The notes beneath the pieces were generated by a model. It worked only from the letters and a program-made list of their open reading frames with translations. It had not been told where the DNA came from and did no database searches. A stretch of DNA of 64,000 bases from Mycteria americana (taxonomy: Eukaryota > Chordata > Aves > Ciconiiformes > Ciconiidae). The stretch is taken from positions 1,019,560 through 1,083,559 of the forward strand of contig NC_134390.1 in the NCBI RefSeq assembly GCF_035582795.1. The letters are read 5' to 3'. The translations under genes were made by a program, and so were the position numbers. This document shows positions 21,068 to 31,560 of this stretch, one piece after another (position 1 is the first letter of the stretch; every line of letters starts with the position of its first letter).

Positions 21068-24000
21068 ATTTCAGTTCGCTCACATTTGCATATATTTTTT
21101 TTCCCTAACGCATCTTTACAGAATAACTTCCTAATCTGGAGGGGGAATTCTGCTCTCGCAGCCCTGTACTCAGTGCAGAGGTGAGTATAACTCTTGCTGC
21201 TTAACTTTCTATTTGTTACGGAAGAGCTTGGTCTTAAAAAAAAGGAGATTTTTTTTTTTTTTTTTTGGTTAGCAGTAAAAGAGAAGAGACTTCTAAAGGC
21301 TTTGCCAAGAAATTATTTCTTAAGACACTGACAGCCAACACGGGGTGTGTGTGTACCCACATCCCACAACCTCCTGCAGCACTGCTGGTTCCTTGCTTAT
21401 AAACTGCCTCGCCTACGTGGTTCAGCACATTTTGGGAAACCCTCGTGTTTCTGCGTGTTTCAGAATTATATCCAGCAAAATGCCGTGTCTCCTGTCGCCT
21501 CCACTTCGGGGGCAAGCTGCTGCCTGGCAGGGACCTCAGCTGCTTCAGCCCCCAGTTGGACCCGCCGTGGGTTTAATAAACTCCCTTTCCTCCCCACCAC
21601 TTTCTCTTCCTTTACAAGGAACATTAAATAAGTGAGATCACGCTTTTCAGGCTCTCCAATTGCGATTTGCTCAAGAGTCGTGAATTCGAGACCATTAACC
21701 CGTTTGTTGTTACAGTTGTTGGGGGTTTTCAGCCCTCCAAGGGAATTACAGTACAAAACGCCAACTTCTCACCCAAAAGAGAGCTGGCGGACAAAGCAAA
21801 CTTCCCTAAAGTTGGGACTAAACCTTTGCCTTACAAAGGATGCAGGCGTCGGTTTACATTAACCTAATAGGAGGAGAAGATCCTCTGCTGGCAAAGCTGG
21901 GGAAAAATATAATGATATTCCAGGCATTTAACTATTCCCTGCACCGAGGCTGGACCTGCCTCCGCTCAACGGAAAGCTGCCCCAGATGATTTCTGTCTTG
22001 GATGAGCTGAAGTGTCGTAGACATTTTTATTCGCATCCATTTACCACTTTTCCAGGTTAAATTTTTTTTTTTTCTGCCCAGCTCCTACGTATTCCATTTT
22101 ACTACCCTCTCCCTATACATATAAGATGTCTTGTACACTTATATATCTATAAGGTGTCTACAGACATGCATTTTCCACCTCAGAAAAAGTAGCCGGGGCA
22201 GGTTTCAATGATATATAGCTACCCCGAAATAACAGTTCTGCGGGCTTCCCAAAGCCTGTCTATATTTTATTCCCCGTGTCATGTATCTATATATTTATTC
22301 TAAATACTTCCTTTTTGACCCTGGCAGCTAACTTCTTGGTCGAGTCACCACAACTCCTTCCAGCTCCCGACCAATTTGGGGTGAAATTGGGTTGAGCAGA
22401 AAAGCTGAGCCATGACGGGATCTGTTTTTCCAACCTGCTCAGGCACAAGGAGACCTTTTAATTTGCTTTTTTCCCCCCTAAAAAGGAAAAATGCAGGCAG
22501 GAAGATGCAGTACATACGTTGCAGGCTATTTTTGCCCTATGAGGGTTAAATTCCATGGTCTTTTCTGGGAGAAAACTGAAAGTGGGGCTGAGTTTTTCCC
22601 ATCTGAAATGTAAATATTTGGTTGGGGCCATGAGGCTGGGGGCATTTTTCTTGGTTTGAGTTTGATTTTGATTGGGGATTTCTCGAAGAGCCGAGGCTGG
22701 AGGGGTGGGGGAGAAAGAGCCTGTTCAAGTGGGAGCCGCCAGCCGAGCTCAGCCCCGCGGGGGGAAGATGAAATGCGGGGAGGAGGGGAAGGGGAAATCT
22801 TATTTCTCACGCTTGGTAGAGAGGGGTTGCGATGGTGCAAAAGGGGAAGGGGAGGAAGGGAGGAGCGCCGGGATAAATCCCCCAAAGAGGAGGGGGGAAG
22901 GGAAAAGCGCAGAAAGTCACCCCCAAACTTGGGGTTGTTGTTTTCCCCGGGCAGTGAGGGATGCTCATCCGAGACAGTCATTAGCATGAGATGTCGATCC
23001 CATTGACTACACTAGACAGTGACCTTGAACTGAGGCGTTGCAATCTTGCTTTTCCAGCGTCTTTTTCTCTCTTTCTTTTTTTTCGGGGGTTGGTTTTTTT
23101 TTTTTTTTTTTTTGTCCCCGTCTCCCATGGGCAGGCAGTTTCTCCCGGCTTCTTCCCACCAGCATTTCCCGCAAGCTGCCTGTGTAACTTGGGGAGGTGG
23201 GGAAAAAAATAAACCCTCCCCGAGGATTATTAAATATCGGCGTCGAAAAGGTCTCTCTACCTGAAAACCGGGATTCCTGCAAAGGAGGGAAAGGCTCCGA
23301 GATTTTTTTGCTGGGCTGGGCAACTTTTTTTTGGGGGGGAACACAAAAAAAAAAAAAGAAGGGGCGTTGGTCAAAGCAGTATGAGGTAGAAATCGGGATA
23401 TATTTTTGGAGAGCCGGCTCTCGGGGTGGGTTGTGCACGGAGGAGGCTGCCTAAGCCAGCAGTGCCAGTGCCCCAAGCAGCAGGACTCGGCTCAGGCTTT
23501 CGGTTTTAAGCACCGCTCAGCCTGGGCTGAGCATTAGAAAAGCCCAAGCGCTCAACCTGAACTGGGAAATGCATTTTTAATAGGGAAGAAATTCCGGGGG
23601 GAAACGTGGCAGCTTTGCTTTAAGGTTCCTTAGGAATTTTTTTTTTTTTTTTCTCTTCCTTGGACCTGCTGTCTGCTTGCAGCAGGAGCAGCGCGGAGCT
23701 GGGGAGCCCTGTTCAAGGCCACCAAGAGCAGGGAGGTACGCACCACGCTCTGCGTCGCTTAAGATATTTCTGAGCACGGCTGTAGCATTTTCCCAGCTCT
23801 AAAAAAAAAAAAAAGAAAGATAAATAAGGGAACCGAGGGTCCTTTTCTCCCTCTCCCTTGCTGTGATGCCCACGCTGACATTATCCCTCCACGCAGGACT
23901 CCAGCGTGCAGTTTGAGGTTCACTTGCTCCGCAGCTCAGCCCTGCAGCTGCTTCCCCAAATGTTTCCTTGGAGGTAAACGTGAAATTTTATGATTTTTTT

Positions 24001-25660
24001 TTTTTTTTTTTTTTTGCACCCAGCAAAAATCAAGTTGCATCAAGAGGAAAAGCCCCAAATGCCCCGAGATTCCTCTGAAGCAAAAATATACTTTCCCAAG
24101 GTCCGGTGGAGAACAAAGCCGTGCAGCACCCGGGCACGTCTTATACGGGGAATTTTGCAAAGAAAAGAGCAAGGTAGAGGAAGGGTTTTCTTTAAAAAAA
24201 ACAGCAAACAAAGCCAATTCAGATGGCAACCTCCGGGGATCACGTGCTCTTTTTTATATAAACTATTCCTCTCCACGCTCGCCCAGCGTTGCGAGCGCTT
24301 CTTCTGCAGCGAGAAGACACTCTTGGAGAAATTGCAAGCAGCTTTTTCACTTATACCTGCAGGGAGAAAAATTCCTTGGCAAGGTTTTAAAAAAAAAAAA
24401 AAAAAAAAAAAAGTGCTAAACTTTCATTCTAGCAAAATATTTCTAGTAGTCGTATTTCTTCCTCCGCAGGCAAAGCGTACGCACGTTATCTCTGCAAGGT
24501 ATGTATGTAGCATATCCATAGGTGTGCCAGGGAGAAAAAGGGATGGGAAATAGGGGAAATAGGTTTGCCACCTTCAGGAGCTGTCCATGGAAGGCGAAAA
24601 GTTATTTTATAACTCGTTTAGGCACCTGATTTTTTTCTTGCAGGGCTGGGAGGGGGGTTAGCTGAAGCCCCCGTGGTTTGCCAGAGGAGGAAAAAGATGA
24701 TTTTATGCTTGAGAAATATATAAGCTATTGGAGAGGGAGGTTGGTTGCTGGCTGGAAAGGCAGCGGTTGGGGAGGTGCGGCTGCAGCCGCCCTGCTCAGC
24801 CTCCGCGGAGCGCCTCCGCCCCCGCGCAGCGGTTTTACCTCTACAGGAATATTTACGGTACTTTGCAGAGTCAACCTGGCAAGGGGAGCGCTTGGGAGTT
24901 GCTTAAGGCAGGGAGGAATGCAAAGCCATGCAAAAATCCGGCAAACGGGGTGGGCATTTTGGGTTCTTAAAAAAAAAAATTTTAAAAAAGGGGGGTGGAA
25001 GGAGCAAGGAAAAAAAAGAGAGGAAAAAACCACCCCAGAAAAAATATCTGACATGAACCACCCTCAAATGTCTTTGCGTGTTCCTGCTTTCCATACAATG
25101 CACCTTTCCCAGGATTTTTTTCTTTGCCCAACGTATTTCTTTTGCACTGAAAGAAGCCAATATTGATTTTTTTCTTTTTTTTTTTCATCCCTTGTATTCC
25201 TTTGCAGCAGCTCTTTTCAGTACGACCAGGCGAAGACGATGAGTGGGAGGGAAGAAGAGCTCTGTAGTGTTACGAGGGCAGAATATATTGCTATAAGGAA
25301 CCAGCTCCGTGTGTGTGTGTGTGTACCTCTGTTTCCAGGGGTGGGGACCAAAGAAATGGGGGGAAGGACTATAATTTTTATTCTTTCCCAAAACCGAAGC
25401 AAAAAAAAAAAAAAAAAAAAAGATTTGAACACTTATTTCTATACGCGTGTGCGCCTTGGTGCCTATGGAATACATACCGGGGAAATTAAGGCTATATATA
25501 GTCGTGTGCTTCTGGCTGCTTTATTCGACACAGACCATTAATAAAAGCGATTGAGGATTGTTAAAAAAATCTTCCATCCTTTCTTGAGAGAGTGGCAAGA
25601 GCCAGGGAAGAGGCTGCGTTTCCCCAGCCCAGGACAAAGCCACCTAATCCGAGAGGAGAG
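21068..25660. other. HOXC13-HOXC12 intergenic, right part
   Basis: No gene is recognised. There is complex sequence at 21400-22450 and GC-richer sequence with moderate CpG at 22680-22880 and 24755-24840. Homopolymer runs occur at about 21250, 23093, 23340, 23638, 23996, 24388, 24968 and 25400. A CACGTG at about 24240 stands alone. The longest frames run through homopolymers. Confidence 0.5.
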
Positions 25661-25673
25661 GGGGGAAAAATGT

Positions 25674-25698
25674 TAATAATAATAATAATAATAATAAA
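25674..25698. repeat. (AAT)n microsatellite
   Basis: About eight AAT copies lie in the HOXC12 upstream region. Confidence 0.85.
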
Positions 25699-25794
25699 AA
25701 AGAGTAGAAAAGGTCGCAAATAGCCTCCAACTCTCCCACCCCACCGCGCGTAAATATGAGCCTGTTGCGGGCACCATCATTCGTCTCCTTAAAA

Positions 25795-26180
25795 AGCCCG
25801 TAAACTTTATATGACACAATATCTAATAGTAATTTATTGGGGAGATACTGTAAATCCGAACTGTTTTAGTTAATAAAGGAGCTAATTAATGAGAGCCAGC
25901 CTCGCTTTTGCAGATGGTGGAGGGCCCCGAAGTGTTGCCGGGGGAGGAGGGCGCAGCGGTTTTGGGGCAAAACCCTCGCCTATCGATTATTTTATGCTAA
26001 ATATGACATTTTAGGGCGCTTCGCGATTCTCAAGCCAGCGCTGGGAGCTGTTGCTTTTTTTTTTTTTTTAATAAAATGCTTTATGGGATTTTTTATGATT
26101 TTTTATTATTGGGGGGGGGTGAAAGAGGCCGGGGGGGGGAAGAAAAGGCGTAAAAAGGCGGAACTTGCTGTTGTGTTTTG
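25795..26180. promoter_or_regulatory. AT-rich block upstream of HOXC12
   Basis: Complex sequence with many homeodomain-type cores lies within 550 bp of the HOXC12 start, including TTTATATGACA, AATTTATTGG, TTAATAAAG, ATCGATTATTTTATG and TTTATGGGATTTTTTATGATTTTTTATT. The TTTATTGG and TTTATG words match the AbdB/CDX site type, so auto- or cross-regulation by posterior Hox proteins is possible. The right part includes T- and G-runs. Confidence 0.35.
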
Positions 26181-26199
26181 TCTCGGCTGCCAGGGGAGG

Positions 26200-26335
26200 G
26201 GAGGGCCCCCCCCTCCCTCCCAGCGCAATTTGGGGCTCACGTGACCCCCCCGGACCAATGGGGCCGAGCCGTCGGTTTAACTATGTTTAATGTCAGATAG
26301 CAATAAAGTAGAAGCTTTCGGTCAGGCCCGCGGAA
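26200..26335 (+). promoter_or_regulatory. HOXC12 proximal promoter and 5' UTR
   Basis: CACGTG at 26238-26243 and CCAAT at 26255-26259 lie 98 and 81 bp upstream of the ATG. Two upstream ATGs lie at 26283 (five codons, then TAG) and 26290 (22 codons, stop at 26356-26358, overlapping the HOXC12 start in another frame). Whether they are transcribed depends on the start site, which cannot be read here. Confidence 0.6.
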
Positions 26336-26900
26336 ATGGGCGAGCACAACCTCCTTAATCCCGGCTTTGTGGGACCTCTGGTGAACATCCACACGGGAGA
26401 CACCTTCTACTTCCCCAATTTCCGCGCCTCCGGAGGGCAGCTGCCCGGTTTGCCTTCCCTCTCCTACCCCCGACGGGATAACGTCTGCTCCCTGCCCTGG
26501 GCATCCTCGGAACCCTGCAACGGGTACCCTCAACCCTACCTGAGCAGCCCCGTCTCCATTAACCCTTCCTTCGGGAGAGCCTGCGACCTCGCCCGGGTGG
26601 AGGAAAGCAAATGTTATTACCGGGAAACCTGCTCGGAAACCAGCGGGCTCAAGAGGGAGGAGAGGGGCAGGGACAGTGCCTTGCTACCCCTCGAATCCAG
26701 CCTCCCCAATGGCATGGGGGGCAATTTCAGCAAATATGACTATCCGACCGGCGAGGCGGTGCCCCACGACCCTCCGTCCTGCCAGTCCTTGGAGTCAGAC
26801 TCCAGCTCGTCCTTGCTCAATGAAGGGAATAAAGGCACGACCGGAGAAGCGGGGGGTTTGGTGTCCCCCCTGAACCAAGGCAGCACTTTAGGCACCGGTG
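26336..26900 (+). CDS. HOXC12: HOXC12 exon 1 (N-terminal region)
   Basis: This encodes residues 1-188 plus one base of a group-12 AbdB-class Hox factor, a sequence-specific DNA-binding protein of the nucleus acting in caudal patterning. The N-terminus [20 protein letters not shown] and the block that follows ([30 protein letters not shown]) are essentially those of the human protein as I remember it. LKREERGRD and [19 protein letters not shown] are also conserved. The glycine-rich insertion near the middle of the human protein is absent, accounting for the shorter length (267 versus about 282 residues). The exon ends with a GTAAGA donor in phase 1. It begins 10.2 kb downstream of the HOXC13 stop. 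Confidence 0.97.
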
Positions 26901-27707
26901 GTAAGACCCGGGAAGGGGTTGGGAGGGGGTGGGGGGGTGTCTCGGGGCTGGATCTGGTCGTGTTTTGGGGAGGAGGGGTGGGGGGGTGGGGGGGTTTGCT
27001 TGGAAACTTGCCGGCGTGGGGTTCCTTCGTGGTGTAATTCATGGGCTCAGCGATGGAAGCGGCGTGTCTATGTGTGCTGAGACCACTAGGGGTAGCACCG
27101 AAATCCCGAATGTTTTATTAGGTGGTGCTTCTTTTAAAAGAAAAGGCTATAAACATGTAAATATCCCATAAAAAAAAAAAAGACACAGAGAGAGGCAGGG
27201 AAGGGTTGCGCATCCCTGCCCGGCGCGGACGGCTGGCGGAGCGTCCCCAAAAGCGGAGCTTTTTGGGGACATCGCAGAGGTGTGTCTGCCCGAGGGAAGG
27301 GGGGAGAAGGGGGGGATGCTTCAAAAAAAACCCAAACAACCCCCACACCCTTCAAAGTTGGCATCGGGGTGGAAGCTTCTCCCTGTTAGGGGGGCCGGAG
27401 AGGCTGGGGAGCCCTTCCCGGGGGGGTGCCGGGCTCGTCCTTCGCTCCCTGCTCCCTACCTTTCCCTTCCCCTGCCTCCTGCACCCGCCCCACGCATCCC
27501 CCGTGGCCCTGGGAGCATCCCTAAGCACCCACGACCACAGCCACAACAGCGAGGGGACCCTGGGGGGACAGCGGGGCCACCAGAGAGGTGCAGAGAGGGG
27601 TGCTGGGGGTGCCCCTTTTTGTAAGGAGGAGGTGTTTGGGGATTTTTTTGTGGGTTTTTTTTTTTTTTTCCTTGCCAAGTGCTCAACTCTCGCTCCCCCT
27701 TTGCCAG
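26901..27707 (+). other. HOXC12 intron 1 (807 bp, phase 1)
   Basis: The donor is GTAAGA; the acceptor CCCCCTTTGCCAG follows a T-run at about 27655. The intron is G-rich at its 5' end (26920-27000), with several GGGG runs that could form a quadruplex. A CTCF-like word lies at 27083-27099. Confidence 0.9.
27083..27099 (+). promoter_or_regulatory. CTCF-like motif in HOXC12 intron
   Basis: CCACTAGGGGTAGCACC matches the left half of the CTCF consensus (CCASYAGRKGGC) but has TA where the core GC normally stands. It is suggestive only. Confidence 0.2.
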
Positions 27708-27946
27708 GTGCTCCTTGGTACCCGATGCACACACGGTCCCGGAAAAAACGAAAACCCTATTCCAAGCTGCAGCTGGCCGAGCTGGAAGGGGAGTTCATGG
27801 TCAATGAATTCATTACTCGCCAAAGAAGGAGGGAGCTCTCAGACCGATTAAACCTGAGCGATCAGCAGGTGAAGATCTGGTTCCAGAACCGGCGTATGAA
27901 AAAGAAAAGACTCCTCCTGAGAGAGCAAGCCCTGTCTTTCTTTTAA
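27708..27946 (+). CDS. HOXC12: HOXC12 exon 2 (homeodomain)
   Basis: This completes a 267-residue protein. After APWYPMHTR comes the homeodomain at residues 199-258 ([10 protein letters not shown] to MKKKRLLL), with WFQNRR and Asn51 intact. The C-terminus REQALSFF is the invariant group-12 end. Homeodomain position 21 is Met where the human protein, from memory, has Leu. The phase-1 junction (G plus GT) gives Gly189. TAA follows directly after the final Phe. Confidence 0.97.
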
Positions 27947-28107
27947 AGTTTTAAAAGCGTCCGTGTCGGGTATTAAAAACAAACCAACAAACAAAAAAAA
28001 AAACAAACAAAACCCCCCCACATAGACTCTCTAGCGTTCACCCGAGCTGCCGGGACTTTACCTGACCACTCTGAATCCCCCCACCCCTCCCTACCCAGAA
28101 ATCAATG

Positions 28108-28130
28108 AATAAAGAAATAATATTAATAAA
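28108..28130 (+). terminator. Candidate HOXC12 poly(A) signals (two AATAAA)
   Basis: AATAAA occurs at 28108-28113 and 28125-28130, about 160-180 bp past the stop. This implies a very short 3' UTR, as in other HOXC12 genes. A CpG island begins only 100 bp further on. Confidence 0.5.
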
Positions 28131-28227
28131 TAACCAGTTTCCCTTTAAAATATGAAACCCGACAGCGAGGAAAAAAAAAAAAAAAAAAAAAAGAAAAAGA
28201 AATTAATAATAATAATAAGGCATCTTC

Positions 28228-28440
28228 TCCGCCGGGACGGCGGGGGGACAGACGGCTTCCAGAGATGCTCGGCGGGCTGAAGGGGAGGTTTTGAGTGCGA
28301 CTTTAGCCGCTTTCCTTGGCCAGCAGCACAGGTAGGGTTCCGTGCAGCGCCGGGCACCGTCGGGGCCGTCGGGGGCCGCCGCTCCCGCTCCCCACCTCCC
28401 TCCACCCCCGCCCGGCTTCGGTTGGCGGCGAGACCGGGGT
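28228..28440. promoter_or_regulatory. Orphan CpG island just past HOXC12
   Basis: About 25 CpG occur in 210 bp by eye, with an abrupt left edge at an AAT repeat. It lies about 100 bp beyond the HOXC12 poly(A) signals and outside any coding exon I can recognise. Position and density suggest a promoter for a transcript of the HOTAIR-syntenic interval or for an antisense RNA into HOXC12. The sequence does not show the transcript. Confidence 0.4.
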
Positions 28441-31059
28441 TGAGGATGATGAAGGTGGATTCTGGACCCTCTCCTGGGCTGCCACGCAGGGTTTAGGGCT
28501 GGTTTGGTGTTTAGTGAGAAGGCGGGAGGGGAAAAAAATAGCCAAAAATAAAGGAATAGGGGGAAAAAAAATAGGGAAGGGGATGGGGTGTGTTGTCTTA
28601 AAGCACCGGACCCGCATCCTTATGGAAGATGCTTTTTTTTGAGTGGACGGTGTGACCCAAGATGTGTTGTTCTCGGTCTAAATCGAAGCTTTACGGCTCA
28701 TCAGTATCTCTAGGCTTAATCAGGATCTCTAGGAAGAGGCGAGAGACAAAGACTGTGTATATAACCGGTGTATATGGTATATATCTATATAATATATGAG
28801 GTATGTGTATCACACTATGTCCCCATAGATATGAGGCTTTTATGCAGGCGGTGGTGTTGTCCTCAACGCCAGAATGTCCCAAGGAGAAGGAAAACGCACC
28901 CCCCCACACCCCAGAAAACCCTCCCGGGGGAAAAAAAAAATAATCTGAATTTCCTTCCATGTATACCGAACCTTTCGGAGATTTTTTTTTCCTCTCTGAA
29001 TTCACAGAGTTTCTCTGCACTACCCCAAAATTATATCCTTCCTCTTAAAAAAACCCCAACAAAAAAAAGCTCTTTCTTTGCAACAGCTCCGCTGACAGCG
29101 TATGTATGCTGTTTGCCTGTGTTTATTGACGACAAGGTGGGAAAACAGGTAGAAAAAAAATCCTTCTGGTTTTTTGTACCCTCCGGTGATAAGGGCTTGG
29201 GGGAGTCTGGGCGAGTCGCATCTCTCCTTCCCTGGGATAACTCGGATGATGTGCTTTGTCGCCTGGGTGCTATTTTCCCAATTAAAAAAAAAAAAAAAAA
29301 AAAAAAAGGAGATTGTGGGTTTTTAAGAGGAAATATAGTTCATTCACCCTATTTCTCCTTTCCCCAGCTGCCCATCAAGTTAAACCCTGCCGGTTTCTAG
29401 CAGGAGCGATGCTTTCCTTACATCTCTAAATAGTCCTGCTAGCTGCAAATAGAAGCACCCCATCTTTAGGAAGAGGTTTCAGTCTTTTTTTTTTTTGGGG
29501 GGGGGGGGGTGGCTCCCTAAACCCCTGTCTGGCTTTTTCCCTTTCAGGGCAGTAGAGAGGGGCCTGGTAGGATGCAAAGCGTTTTCTTTGTACGTGTGCT
29601 GGGATTTCTTGGAGGAAACCCACCAATTTTCGTGATTCCTTGTCAGGTCTGTGTTCGAGGCACTTTTAGGTGGGGGGAAAGCGAGGCGAGGGAGGGGGGG
29701 GTAGGAAGGGGGGAGCAGCAGGTTTAGGGCCCTGGGGAGCTTTGCCTGCATGGGAAATTGTAATTCAGGATGAAAAGGAACAAAAAAAAAATTTAAAAAA
29801 TAGGAATTTTTAATTCAGGCTGAAGGGGAAGAGGGGGGCAGCGGTGCTGCAGCCCGGTGCTTTGCCCGGCCGCGCTTTGCTCCATTCGTTTTATATCGGA
29901 GGGGGGATTAATTTTATGGCAAAGCAGCGTTTTCTGGGAAGTCTGGATGCTCACCACGTGCTCCCGCTTCCCCGCGTTCATGGTCATGACCAGCAGCGCC
30001 GAGGAATGCTTTTATTTACGAGCTGCAAAGGATGGAGCCGACTCCTTAAAAAAAAAAAAAAAAAAAAAAAAATCCCTCCCTGAGCCTTTTCCTTCAGCTT
30101 TATTTCTGAAGGACCATCCTGCAGACCCTCCTCCCTTCATCCCCATCCCTTCCCCGGCTGCTTCTCTTTATTTTTCCCCCTTTTTTTTAATCATTCCCAA
30201 CCTGGGAAATGTCACAGCTTTTTGCAAAGAAAGACACCCCCCCCCCCCATCTCCTCTTTCAATGCAGGCTTCTGGGCGAGGGTCCCCCCTTTGCCACCCT
30301 CCTCCCACACAAAAAAGCCGCAGCGGAGGGTATCGCCTGTCGCGATTGCTGTGCAATAAAGCCTAGGATGTGTTAAAACGCACACACATAGAGATATATC
30401 TCGAGGTGCTCCAGCCATGTGCAATTAAAAGAGGAAGGCGATGTGGAGGAATGCAATGTCTCGGGGAGTTTTGGGGGGTGGTTGGGTGGGGGGGGGATGT
30501 TGGAGCTTTGGGTGCTTTCAGAGCACCTTGTCGCCTTGTCGCAGGGCTGAGCTGCCTCTGCAGAGGGTGACTTCGGGCTGTGCAGTGTCGTGGGGACCCG
30601 GGGGGTTGGAATTCCAGGGGAAAAAAGGACGGAATCCAGGCAGGTTTGACTGAAGGAGGCTCCCAGTCGCCCCCCGGTAATGGGGCAGCGGTGGGGAGGG
30701 AGGCTGGAGCTGGAGGGAGGTAGAAATGAGGGTGAGTTACGGTGAGCCGTCAGAAATGCTGTGTGGGATTTCCATCCCACCATCCCCAAAAAACAAATCA
30801 ATCCGTTTCGTTATTCTTCACCCACCGAGGGGCACTTGTTTCCCCCGGAAAAAAAAAAAAGCAACCAACCAACCCACCCTCCTCCCCAACACAAAGGCCA
30901 AGACACCAGCAGCAACCCCTAGAGAAAATGCCGAAGAAAATGAAAATATATGCAATATTCTCTTCCAGATTGCTTTAAAAAGGCGGCTCGGTGGGATTTC
31001 TGTTTGCTCTGTGTTTGTTCGCCGTGTACGTGGTATCGTTTTTTCTGCTCGTCTCCCCT
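28441..31059. other. HOXC12-HOXC11 intergenic, first part
   Basis: No gene is recognised. The stretch is rich in A-, T- and G-runs (28163, 29284, 29490, 30046) with a TATA/GTAT-rich stretch (28750-28810). A lone CACGTG lies at about 29956. Frames up to about 210 codons run through poly-Lys stretches and are discounted. Confidence 0.5.
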
Positions 31060-31560
31060 AGTCTAGGTTATTGCGGTTGTTAATATGCATCCTTCGCAGT
31101 ATAGTCCATATGTAATGTTTCTTACCTCAAGCTATTCTATGTAGGGTCTATGCAAATGTCTGTTATAGCACGTTCTGGCTTTATATAGTCATGTAAAAAG
31201 TCGCTTCACAATAATAATAATAATTAAAAAAAATAATAATGTATTATTATGTGATTTCTTGATAATAAATAAAATTGCCCAAACATCTACTTGGTGATTT
31301 ACTGTTTACTATCTAAAATTAATATTAACTTGCAAGGTTAATAAAAGAGTAAGAAAAAATATATTGGCCAGCCTTGCCTTCTGTGGCTTGTAGATCATCT
31401 TTTGGTAAAAAAAAAGATAATTAAATGAATGCGCGAAATGCGTTGTAAAAGAAGAGAAATATCGCTTGCTGCGTCGCTCGAAATATAATTAGAAAAATCC
31501 TGGGGAACCAAGAAGCAGGAGTTAATCTCCAAATTGCTGCTTTAATGAGAGTTATGCTCG
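31060..31560. promoter_or_regulatory. Complex AT-rich block, candidate conserved element
   Basis: About 500 bp of AT-rich sequence contains many homeodomain-type words (TTATTATGTGATT, TAATAAATAAAATTG, GGTTAATAAAAG) and few homopolymers. It stands out from the G/C-run-rich DNA on both sides. It is about 3.1-3.6 kb downstream of HOXC12. Confidence 0.3.

Noticed and set aside
27575-27595. Second CTCF-like word (CCACCAGAGAGGTGC) in the HOXC12 intron
   Set aside because: It has two mismatches in the core of the consensus; too weak to list as a site.
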